The notes under the pieces are model-generated. The model did not search any database, had not been told where the DNA came from, and was given only the letters and a program-made list of their open reading frames with translations. A stretch of 34,327 nucleotides of DNA from contig JAGRPN010000312.1 in assembly GCA_019449555.1 (NCBI GenBank), positions 1 to 34,327 on the forward strand. The letters are read 5' to 3'. The stretch is from Ramlibacter sp. GTDB taxonomy: Bacteria > Pseudomonadota > Gammaproteobacteria > Burkholderiales > Burkholderiaceae_C. This document shows, one piece after another, positions 1-6,937 of the stretch (position 1 is its first letter; each line of letters starts with the position of its first letter). The translations under genes were made by a program, and so were the position numbers.

Positions 1-363
1 CACCGCGGCCTGCAGCCAGCCGTTGCGCTTGAAATTGACGAAGTGCACCGCATCCGACGTTTCGATCACGTCCGCCGTGTAGATCTTGCTGCCGTACTCC
101 TGGTTGATGCGCTGGAAGATGCGTTCGGCGCCGGAGCGCTCGACCTGCACCTTGATGCCGGGGTACCTGGCCTCGAACGCCTTGGCGAGGCCTTCGGCCA
201 CCTTCACGTCCGTCGCCGAATACCAGACCACCTTGCCTTCCTTCGTGGCGGCCGCCACCAGCTGCGGCGTTGCCTCGTACGGCGCCGGTGCCTGCGCGGC
301 GGCGGGCCCGGATGCCAGTGCGCCGGCAGCGCACAAGGTCGCGGCAATTGATTTCCTGAACAT
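1..363 (-). CDS. ABC transporter substrate-binding protein (5' part only)
   Basis: The gene reads leftwards from an ATG at 363 and runs off the window after 121 codons. The first ~24 residues form a Sec signal peptide: basic MFRKS, a hydrophobic Ala/Leu core, then an AAAQA-type cleavage site. The mature N-terminus contains GKVVWYSATD, AEGLAKAFEARYPGI and VQVERSG. This matches family 1 extracellular solute-binding proteins of the AfuA/Fe3+-type group (COG1840), which bind iron, phosphonates, polyamines or organic acids in the periplasm. The substrate cannot be read from this fragment. A divergent GntR/FCD regulator lies 130 bp away, and FCD regulators usually sense organic acids, so a carboxylate or related catabolic substrate is plausible. 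Permease and ATPase genes would lie beyond the left edge. The family call is secure; the substrate is unknown. Confidence 0.85.
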   Translation of the reverse strand, partial: MFRKSIAATLCAAGALASGPAAAQAPAPYEATPQLVAAATKEGKVVWYSATDVKVAEGLAKAFEARYPGIKVQVERSGAERIFQRINQEYGSKIYTADVIETSDAVHFVNFKRNGWLQAAV

Positions 364-411
364 GGCTGTGTCTCCTTCTATTGGGATGGCCTAGAGATCG
401 GGGATTCGCCG

Positions 412-486
412 TTATTAGTCATGACCTTCACGCAAGTGTCAACAATTTTTTGTGGAATGCCTACAATAGTTTCACGATCGTTGACA
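412..486. promoter_or_regulatory. Divergent promoter/operator region between solute-binding gene and gntR
   Basis: For gntR, TCAACA (439-444) and TACAAT (462-467) are separated by 17 bp and lie 26 bp upstream of the ATG. For the leftward gene, TTGACA on the minus strand (442-437) faces TAATAA (417-412) with 19 bp between them. A 17-bp imperfect palindrome, TTGTGG-N5-CTACAA (450-466), overlaps the gntR -10 box. A wider perfect 7-bp inverted repeat, TGTCAAC (437-443) and GTTGACA (480-486), brackets it. TTGT...ACAA half-sites are typical of FCD-type GntR operators, so autoregulation and control of the divergent gene are inferred. Confidence 0.45.
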
Positions 487-493
487 TACCCAC

Positions 494-1165
494 ATGACGC
501 CGCCTACCCATTCGAACGCCGACCAGAGCTTGCCGGGCACCATCGCCGAGCAGATCAAGCAATTGATTTACGCCGGTGAATTCCGGGCGGGGGATCGGCT
601 CAACGAAGCGGCGCTCGCCCTGCGTATGGGCACCAGCCGTGGCCCCATCCGCGAGGCCATCCGCATCCTGGCGGGCACCGGGCTGGTGGTCGCGGTGGTG
701 AACCGCGGCGTGTTCGTGCGCCAGGTCTCGATTCCCGAAATGCTGGAGATCTACGACCTGCGCGCGCTGGTGTTCGGCTTCGCTGCGGAACGCGCAGCGG
801 ACCACGTCACCGACGCCGATCGCCGCAAGTTCGAGGCGCTGCTCGATGGCATGGACCGCGCCTGCCAGGCCGGCGACCACGGCCTGTACTACGAGCTCAA
901 CCTCCAGTTCCACGCGCTGGTGCTGGCGTTGGCGCACAGCCGGCGCGCGCAGCGGCAGTACGACGATTACGTCAAGGAACTGCATCTGTTCCGGCGGCAG
1001 AACTTCAGCAAGCCGGGCAATATGCGCACCTCGAACCTCGAGCACCGCCGGATTTACGAGGCGATCTCCAAGGGCACGAAGGCCAAGGCCAAGGCGCAGG
1101 CCGAAAGCCATATCCAGGCCGGCCGCCAGCGCCTGCTGGCCATGCTCGGCGACGCGACGTCCTAG
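494..1165 (+). CDS. GntR family transcriptional regulator, FCD (FadR-like) subfamily
   Basis: This is a 223-aa one-component repressor or activator. Residues ~14-78 form the winged helix-turn-helix, with LIYAGEFRAGDRLNEAALA, MGTSRGPIREAIRILAGTGL and a VVNRGVFV wing. Residues ~84-215 form the all-helical FCD effector domain. Metal- or effector-binding candidates are His140 in LNLQFHALV, His184 in NLEHRRIY and His206 in AESHIQAG, at the spacing usual for FCD proteins. Length is normal for the subfamily. The ATG at 494 is preceded by a plausible promoter and a palindromic operator. It probably controls the divergent ABC transporter, and the ligand is likely an organic acid. It is transcribed towards gshB, but the 60-bp gap and unrelated function suggest separate roles. 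Confidence 0.93.
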   Translation: MTPPTHSNADQSLPGTIAEQIKQLIYAGEFRAGDRLNEAALALRMGTSRGPIREAIRILAGTGLVVAVVNRGVFVRQVSIPEMLEIYDLRALVFGFAAERAADHVTDADRRKFEALLDGMDRACQAGDHGLYYELNLQFHALVLALAHSRRAQRQYDDYVKELHLFRRQNFSKPGNMRTSNLEHRRIYEAISKGTKAKAKAQAESHIQAGRQRLLAMLGDATS

Positions 1166-1225
1166 CGGGCAACGGGGCCGCGCCTTTTGTGCAACAGTAC
1201 AGGCGCACATTTCCGCTTCCCACCG

Positions 1226-2173
1226 ATGAACATCCTTTTTGTCGCCGACGCCCTCGAACTGTTCCAGACCTACAAGGACACGACGTTTTCGATGATGCGC
1301 GAGGCCCAGCGCCGCGGCCATCGCATCGTCGCCTGCGAGCCGCGCCACCTGACCTGGCGCTCGGGCGACGTGGTCAGGGCGCACGTGCGCGAGATCACGC
1401 TGACGGGCACGCTGAACGACTGGTTCCAGGTGAACCAGGCGGGCTTGCGCGCCCTCACGGAATTCGACGCGGTGCTCATGCGCAAGGACCCGCCGTTCGA
1501 CAGCGAGTACTTCTATGCGACGCACCTGCTCGAGCAGGCGCAGCGGGAGGGCGCGCGCGTGTTCAACCGGCCCGCATCGCTGCGCGACCACCCCGAGAAG
1601 CTGGCGATCATGGAGTTCCCGCAGTTCGTCAGCCCGACACTGGTCACGCGCGATGCGGAGGACGTGAAGCGTTTCCATGCGGAGCACGAGGAGATCATCC
1701 TCAAGCCGCTGGACGGCATGGGCGGGATGGGCATCTTCCGCGTCGGCGCGGACGGGCTGAATCTGGGCTCGATCATCGAGACGCTCAACCACCACGGCAC
1801 CACCACGATCATGGTGCAGCGGTTCGTGCCCGAGATCGCGCAGGGCGACAAGCGCGTGCTCGTGATCGGCGGCGAGCCGGTGCCCTACAGCCTGGCGCGC
1901 ATTCCCCAGGGCAGCGAAATCCGGGGCAACCTGGCGGCGGGCGGCAAGGGGGTCGCGCAGCCGCTCTCCGCGCGCGACCTGGAGATCGCGCGGGCGATCG
2001 GCCCGGTGCTCGCGCAGCGTGGCCTGCTACTGGTCGGACTGGACGTGATCGGCGATTACCTCACCGAGATCAACGTGACGAGCCCGACCTGTTTCCAGGA
2101 AATCACCGAGCAGATGGGTTTCGATGTGCCCGCGATGTTCATCGATGCCGTCGAGGCGGCAACGGCGTCCTGA
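1226..2173 (+). CDS. gshB: Glutathione synthetase
   Basis: This ATP-grasp ligase joins gamma-glutamylcysteine and glycine to make glutathione in the cytoplasm. The 315-aa product has the family's usual length. The N-terminal substrate domain contains MREAQRRGH and MRKDPPFDSEY. The ATP-grasp core has PLDGMGGMGIFRV (glycine-rich loop), VQRFVPEIAQGDKRV, a GNLAAGGKG segment and the metal/substrate motif NVTSPTCFQEI near the C-terminus. I chose the ATG at 1226 (MNILFVAD) because GshB proteins begin with this beta-strand; an in-frame upstream ATG at 1187 would add 13 residues with no counterpart. gshA is not adjacent, although the two are often neighbours in Burkholderiales. A YbdK-type glutamate-cysteine ligase-like gene occurs 24 kb away in this window. 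Confidence 0.96.
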   Translation: MNILFVADALELFQTYKDTTFSMMREAQRRGHRIVACEPRHLTWRSGDVVRAHVREITLTGTLNDWFQVNQAGLRALTEFDAVLMRKDPPFDSEYFYATHLLEQAQREGARVFNRPASLRDHPEKLAIMEFPQFVSPTLVTRDAEDVKRFHAEHEEIILKPLDGMGGMGIFRVGADGLNLGSIIETLNHHGTTTIMVQRFVPEIAQGDKRVLVIGGEPVPYSLARIPQGSEIRGNLAAGGKGVAQPLSARDLEIARAIGPVLAQRGLLLVGLDVIGDYLTEINVTSPTCFQEITEQMGFDVPAMFIDAVEAATAS

Positions 2174-2410
2174 GGATTTGGGTTGCGGAGTTGCAGCAGG
2201 GGAGTTTGTTTTCGCAGCAGACACCCCCTGCGTTGGCTCGCGGCGGGCACCGCCTGCCGCGACGCGGGACCTGTGCTGCCTGCGGAAGTGACTCGCGTGC
2301 TCCAACTTGCGGCCAATCAGGCCAACCAGACCCGCCACGAGCTTCAGCGTCAGCGCCTCCTGCGCCTTCCTGCCACGGGCTCCGGCAGGAACGCGCCTAC
2401 CGCATTGCGG
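2174..2410. other. Convergent intergenic region with two inverted repeats
   Basis: This 237-bp gap lies between the convergent gshB and amidotransferase genes. It holds GCAGGGG (2196-2202) paired with CCCCTGC (2225-2231), and TTCCTGCC (2367-2374) paired with GGCAGGAA (2384-2391), a perfect 8-bp stem with a 9-nt loop. Neither is followed by a clear T-run. The hairpins may end transcription from both sides or be part of a dispersed element. The minus strand stays open across the gap but has no convincing start or family match. Confidence 0.4.
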
Positions 2411-3175
2411 TCAAGCGGCGGTCTGGCCGTCCACGAACACCCGCAGCTCGCCGGATTCGAAGGCGGTCCAGTTCTCGTTGGTCGTCAGCGGCGCGGTCAC
2501 GACAACCGCCACCCGGTCGTGCGGCGTCGTGTTGCGGGCGAAGTCGATGCTCAGGTCCTCGTCCGCCAGATGCGCGTGCGCGAACGGGTGCTTGCGCTCG
2601 ACGAAAAACAGGTTGGTGGAGCAATGGGCCCACAGCGCGTGGCCGTTGGACAGCATGAAGTTGAAGGGGCCGTGCCGCGCGATGCGCGGCGTCAGTTCCC
2701 GCAAGGTCAACGTCAGCTCGTGCACGCTCGGCACCCCCGCATGCGATTTCGCGAGCTCCTGCATCAGCCAGCAGAAAGCGCGCTCGCTGTCCGTCGCGCC
2801 GACCGGGCGGAAGCTCGCATGGATGCGCGGGTGGAAATTCTCCAGGTTGCCGTTGTGCGCGAACACCCAGTAGCGGCCCCACAGCTCGCGCACGAACGGA
2901 TGGCAGTTCTCGAGCGCGACCGCGCCCTGCGTCGCCTTGCGGATGTGCGCGATCACGTTGCGGCTCTTGATCGGGTATCGCCGGATCAGCTCGGCCACGG
3001 GCGATTCGCTCGCCGGCTGGTGATCCACGAAATGCCGCAGGCCGACGCCCTCGAAAAAGGCGATGCCCCAGCCGTCCACATGCTGATCGGTGCGCCCGCC
3101 ACGCTGGGCAAAGCCGGTGAAACTGAACGTCACGTCGGTGGGCGTATTGCAATTCATGCCGAGCAGCTGACACAT
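2411..3175 (-). CDS. Class II glutamine amidotransferase (YafJ-like)
   Basis: This 254-aa protein starts MCQLLGMNC, placing the N-terminal nucleophile at Cys2 after Met removal, as in all Ntn-type class II amidotransferases. Other family signatures are HVDGWGIAFF, the HIRKAT segment, CHPFVRELWG and FAHNGNL. It fits the stand-alone YafJ/DUG3-like family, which releases ammonia from glutamine or hydrolyses gamma-glutamyl compounds; the true substrate is unresolved. No synthase domain is attached. The start lies only 4 bp after the stop of the upstream MFS gene, so the two are almost certainly one transcript. Proximity to gshB raises a gamma-glutamyl or glutathione-related role, but this is inference. 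Confidence 0.9.
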   Translation of the reverse strand: MCQLLGMNCNTPTDVTFSFTGFAQRGGRTDQHVDGWGIAFFEGVGLRHFVDHQPASESPVAELIRRYPIKSRNVIAHIRKATQGAVALENCHPFVRELWGRYWVFAHNGNLENFHPRIHASFRPVGATDSERAFCWLMQELAKSHAGVPSVHELTLTLRELTPRIARHGPFNFMLSNGHALWAHCSTNLFFVERKHPFAHAHLADEDLSIDFARNTTPHDRVAVVVTAPLTTNENWTAFESGELRVFVDGQTAA

Positions 3176-3179
3176 GGAG

Positions 3180-4643
3180 TTATTCTGACTGCTGGCGCTT
3201 GCCGGCGGGGCGCGGCTCGCGCAATTGGGACGCGGCGGCCATTGCCAGCGCGCACAGCGCCGCCAGCATCCAGAACACCTCGTTGAAAGCGGCCAGACGC
3301 GCGACGCTGGTCACCGGGTTGGCCAGCGAGTCGCCATGCGCGGCAACCCGCCACTCCAGGACGATCCCGCACAAGCTCACTCCCGTCGCGCCGCCGAGCA
3401 TCCGTACGAAATTGATCGCGCTCGAGCCCTGCGGAATGAGGCTGCGGTCGAGCGAACGCATCGAGCCGAGATTGAGCGACGGCAGGATGAAGCCGAGCCC
3501 GATGCGCCCGAGGATCGCCCACGCGACCAGCAGCCAGATCGCGCTTTGCAGGTGGATGCTCGTCATCAGGGCGAACGAGCCCGCCAGCAGTGCGAGCCCG
3601 ACGCTCACCAACAGACCCGTCGGCTTGCGGTCGGCGAGCCGGCCCACCAAGGCGATCGTCACCGCCAGCACGAGCCCAGCGGGCAGCAGGATGGTGCCCA
3701 CATACGAGGGCGACAGGCCCAATGCCACTTGCATGTAGACCGGCAACAGGTAGGTGGACCCGAACAGGGCGGTACCGTAGATGAACGCGACGACGCTGCC
3801 CATCGCGAAACTGCGGCTGCCGAACAGCGCCAGGTCCATCAGCGGTTCGCCGCCACCGGCCTTGACGCGGCGCTGCCAGGCGAGGAAGGCAACCAGGGCC
3901 GCCGCGGCAGCCACGAGCAAAACGATGCTGGAAGGGCCGCCGCCGTGCAGCTCGACCAGTCCGTTGAGCAGGCACAGCGTGCCCGCCACGCCGAGCAGGA
4001 GGCCGCGCCAGTCGAGCCGGTTGCCGCGTTGCGCCATGACACCGCCCGGAGCAGTCATGGGGACGAACTTCCAGGCGAGCCAGAACGAAGCGAGGCAGAA
4101 CGGCACGACCATGAAGAAGATCGAACGCCACCCGAACAGGTCCACCAGCACCCCGCCGATGCTCGGCCCGAGCGCGGGCGCCAACACGACGCCCATGCCG
4201 AAAATGCCGCTCGCGCGTCCCTGCTCGTTGGATTCGAACGCCCGCAGGATGATGATGGCGGGGATCGGCTGGACCACGCCTGCGGCCAGCCCTTCGGCGA
4301 CGCGTGCGGCCAGCACGACAGCGAACCGATTCGCCAGCCCGCCGGCGATGCCGCCTGCCATCAACAGCGCCATCGTGCCGAAGTAGGTCCGGCGGTAGCC
4401 GTAGCGCGCCAGCAGCCACGGGGTAGTGAGCATCGACGCGGTCATCGACACCATAAAGCCGGAGCTGACCCACTGCGCACGCTCCTGGCCCACCGCGAAA
4501 TACCGGCTCATGTCCGGGATCGCCACGTTCACGATGGTGGACGACATGATCGAAGCCATGGTGCCGACCATGACGGACAACAGCAGCAGCCACCGGTAGC
4601 GCGGATGCGACCGGTCCGGCGGCCGGCTAAGGCTTGCCGTCAA
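3180..4643 (-). CDS. MFS transporter, DHA2 (EmrB/QacA-type) drug:H+ antiporter
   Basis: This is a polytopic inner-membrane exporter of 487 aa with a pattern consistent with about 14 membrane segments. The first is RYRWLLLLSVMVGTMASIM, and DHA2 features follow: SSTIVNVAIPDM in loop 1, WVSSGFMVS in helix 2, GYRRTYFG, and the antiporter motif C region GVVLAPALGPSIGGVL. DHA2 members export amphipathic toxic compounds using the proton gradient; the substrate here is unknown. I placed the start at TTG 4643-4641 because AGGGA stands 7 nt before it and the product then begins just ahead of helix 1. The open frame continues upstream to 4997 but only as a shadow of the divergent CoA-transferase. It is followed after 4 bp by the amidotransferase gene. 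Confidence 0.88.
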   Translation of the reverse strand: MTASLSRPPDRSHPRYRWLLLLSVMVGTMASIMSSTIVNVAIPDMSRYFAVGQERAQWVSSGFMVSMTASMLTTPWLLARYGYRRTYFGTMALLMAGGIAGGLANRFAVVLAARVAEGLAAGVVQPIPAIIILRAFESNEQGRASGIFGMGVVLAPALGPSIGGVLVDLFGWRSIFFMVVPFCLASFWLAWKFVPMTAPGGVMAQRGNRLDWRGLLLGVAGTLCLLNGLVELHGGGPSSIVLLVAAAAALVAFLAWQRRVKAGGGEPLMDLALFGSRSFAMGSVVAFIYGTALFGSTYLLPVYMQVALGLSPSYVGTILLPAGLVLAVTIALVGRLADRKPTGLLVSVGLALLAGSFALMTSIHLQSAIWLLVAWAILGRIGLGFILPSLNLGSMRSLDRSLIPQGSSAINFVRMLGGATGVSLCGIVLEWRVAAHGDSLANPVTSVARLAAFNEVFWMLAALCALAMAAASQLREPRPAGKRQQSE

Positions 4644-4734
4644 GGCGCTGTCCCTGCGATTCTTCCCATGGTTTTCCTGAAGGCGGCGGCATCGGTTCCT
4701 GCGATGATAGAAGCAGTTCACGTGAGGAGAAGCC

Positions 4735-6678
4735 TTGCACACGCACCTGGACGAGCATGTTCCGCTGGGCCGGCGGCGCAACAAGGTGGTCAGCGCGGCC
4801 GAAGCGGTGCGGCTGATCCATGACGGCGACACGGTCGCGACCGGCGGCTTCGTCGGCATCGGTTTCGCCGAGGAAATCGCGGTGACGCTGGAAGCGCGCT
4901 TCCTTGCGACCCAGGCGGAGACCGGCAACGGCTCGCCACGCGGGCTCACCCTCGTGTATGCAGCGGGACAGGGCGACGGCAAGGAGCGCGGCCTCAATCA
5001 TTTCGGCCATGCCGGGCTCGTGCGGCGCGTGGTGGGCGGCCATTGGGGGCTGGTGCCGGCGCTGCAAAAGCTAGCGGTCGCCAACGCGATCGAGGCCTAT
5101 AACCTGCCGCAGGGGGTGCTCACGCACCTGTACCGGGACATCGCCGCCGGCAAGCCGGGCACGTTGACGCAGGTCGGACTGGACACTTTCGTCGATCCGC
5201 GCCACGGCGGCGGCCGCGTCAACGCGTGCACGACCGAGGAGCTGGTCCGCTTGATGGAGATCGATGGGCAGGAGTACCTGTTCTACAAGGCGTTCCCGAT
5301 CTCGGTCGGGATCATCCGCGCCACCACGGCCGATCCCGACGGCAACCTGACCATGGAACGCGAAGCCTTGACGCTCGAAGCGCTGGCGATCGCGATGGCC
5401 GCGCGCAATTCAGGTGGCATCGTCATCGCACAGGTCGAGCGCATCGCCGACCGCGGCACGCTGCATCCGCGCCAGGTGAAGGTGCCCGGGGTGCTGGTGG
5501 ATGCGGTGGTGGTCGCGAGCGATCCGGCCTATCACATGCAGACGTTCGTGGAGCAGTACAACCCGGCGTATTCGGGCGAGATCCGGTTGCCGATGGACCA
5601 GCTCGTGCCCATGCCGTTGAACGAACGCAAGGTCATCGCGCGGCGCGCGGCGCTGGAGCTGAAGACGAACAGCGTCGTGAACCTGGGCATCGGCATGCCC
5701 GAAGGCGTGGCCGCGGTCGCGGCCGAGGAGCGCGTGATCGACCTCGTCACGCTCACCGCCGAAGCCGGCGTGATCGGCGGCATTCCCGCCAGCGGCCTGA
5801 GCTTCGGCGCCGCCGTGAACCCGCAGGCGGTGATCGACCAGCCGAGCCAGTTCGATTTCTACGACGGCGGCGGGCTCGATCTCGCGGTGCTGGGGCTGGC
5901 GCAGGCCGACGCGCAGGGCAACCTCAACGTGAGCCGGTTCGGTCCGCGGCTGGCCGGCGCGGGCGGCTTCATCAACATCAGCCAGAACGCCAAGACGGTG
6001 GTGTTCGTGGGCACGTTCACCGCGGGCGATCTCGCGGTCGAGGTGAAGAACGGCAAGGTCCGCATCGCGAGCGAAGGCACGATGCGCAAGTTCGTGCGCG
6101 AGGTGGAGCAGCGCACGTTCAGCGGCCGCGAGGCCAGGCGGCGCGGCCAGCGGGTCCTGTACGTCACCGAGCGCTGCGTGCTGCGGCTGGCTCAGGAGGG
6201 CGGGATGGAGCTGATCGAGATCGCGCCCGGCATCGATCTGGAGCGCGACGTGCTGGGCCAGATGGATTTCATGCCGGCCATCGCGCCCGAACTCGCGCTG
6301 ATGGACAGCCGCCTGTTCACCGCGGCGCCGCTGGAATTGCGCGACCGCCTGCTGGCCAAGCCGCTGTCGGAGCGCCTGGAACTCGACCTGCAGCACCGGC
6401 TGCTGTTCATCGACTTCCATGGCCTGGATATCGCGAGCAAGGGGGCGATCGCGGAGGTCGAGCACCGGGTGACGCAATTGCTCGCGCCGGTGGTGACGCG
6501 TCCCGAGGAGCGTATCGCGGTCGTGGTGAACTACGACAACTTCACCATCCCGCCCGCGCTGGTGGACGAGTATTCGGCGATGGTCACGCGCCTGTCGGAG
6601 CGCTTCTACACGCGCGTCACGCGCTACGGCGCTGTCGGGTTCCTGAAGGCGAAACTCGAAGGGCGCAGTCCCGCCTAG
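4735..6678 (+). CDS. Fused family I acyl-CoA:acetate/3-ketoacid CoA-transferase with extra C-terminal region
   Basis: This 647-aa enzyme moves CoA between acyl groups through a glutamyl-CoA intermediate. Alpha and beta halves are fused, as in E. coli YdiF. The alpha half has [13 protein letters not shown] near residue 38 and [16 protein letters not shown]. The beta half has [12 protein letters not shown] and [14 protein letters not shown], whose Glu343 is the expected catalytic residue. YdiF-type enzymes end near residue 530; here about 125 further residues (from ~523) follow, including [13 protein letters not shown] and [14 protein letters not shown], with a beta-alpha character that recalls STAS-like domains. 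Translation starts at TTG 4735, with AGGAG 5 nt upstream. The gene is divergent from the MFS exporter, 91 bp away. Its TAG overlaps the stop of the convergent small gene. The family is certain; the acyl substrate is unknown. Confidence 0.93.
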   Translation: MHTHLDEHVPLGRRRNKVVSAAEAVRLIHDGDTVATGGFVGIGFAEEIAVTLEARFLATQAETGNGSPRGLTLVYAAGQGDGKERGLNHFGHAGLVRRVVGGHWGLVPALQKLAVANAIEAYNLPQGVLTHLYRDIAAGKPGTLTQVGLDTFVDPRHGGGRVNACTTEELVRLMEIDGQEYLFYKAFPISVGIIRATTADPDGNLTMEREALTLEALAIAMAARNSGGIVIAQVERIADRGTLHPRQVKVPGVLVDAVVVASDPAYHMQTFVEQYNPAYSGEIRLPMDQLVPMPLNERKVIARRAALELKTNSVVNLGIGMPEGVAAVAAEERVIDLVTLTAEAGVIGGIPASGLSFGAAVNPQAVIDQPSQFDFYDGGGLDLAVLGLAQADAQGNLNVSRFGPRLAGAGGFINISQNAKTVVFVGTFTAGDLAVEVKNGKVRIASEGTMRKFVREVEQRTFSGREARRRGQRVLYVTERCVLRLAQEGGMELIEIAPGIDLERDVLGQMDFMPAIAPELALMDSRLFTAAPLELRDRLLAKPLSERLELDLQHRLLFIDFHGLDIASKGAIAEVEHRVTQLLAPVVTRPEERIAVVVNYDNFTIPPALVDEYSAMVTRLSERFYTRVTRYGAVGFLKAKLEGRSPA

Positions 6679-6887
6679 CGCGCCGCGCCGGCGCAAGCCG
6701 GGCAGATGCAGACCTTGCGGCGCAGCGCTTCAGGGACGCGCTGCAGCAGTTCCTGGCTGAACTCACGCTGCGTGCACCAGCAAGGGGGCTGCTGCACGCC
6801 GGTCGCGCGCTCCACTTGCCCGGCGCACTGGTTCGGCTGCCCGCACAACGGGCAACGGGTCGTGTCCAGGGAATCTTCGGTGGGCAT
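6675..6887 (-). CDS. Cysteine-rich CWC family small protein
   Basis: This 70-aa cytoplasmic protein has eight cysteines: [10 protein letters not shown] (12, 15, 21), PCWC (36, 38) and CICPAC (60, 62, 65). The central PCWC gives the family its name (Cys-rich CWC), and the paired CxxC motifs suggest a structural zinc or other metal site. Function is unknown. The ATG at 6887 is chosen because the conserved N-terminus begins there; the frame stays open upstream only as a shadow of DUF1631. The gene lies 50 bp downstream of DUF1631 on the same strand and may be co-transcribed. Its TAG (6677-6675) and the TAG of the convergent CoA-transferase (6676-6678) share a CTAG palindrome. Confidence 0.85.
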   Translation of the reverse strand: MPTEDSLDTTRCPLCGQPNQCAGQVERATGVQQPPCWCTQREFSQELLQRVPEALRRKVCICPACAGAAR

Positions 6888-6937
6888 GGCGTGCGGGGGA
6901 AACGCCGTCAAGTCTAAGCCGGTTCGCTCGCGCGCTC

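Noticed and set aside
4644-4997. N-terminal extension of the MFS transporter
   Set aside because: The added 118 residues are the shadow of the divergent CoA-transferase; a TTG with good SD lies just before helix 1.
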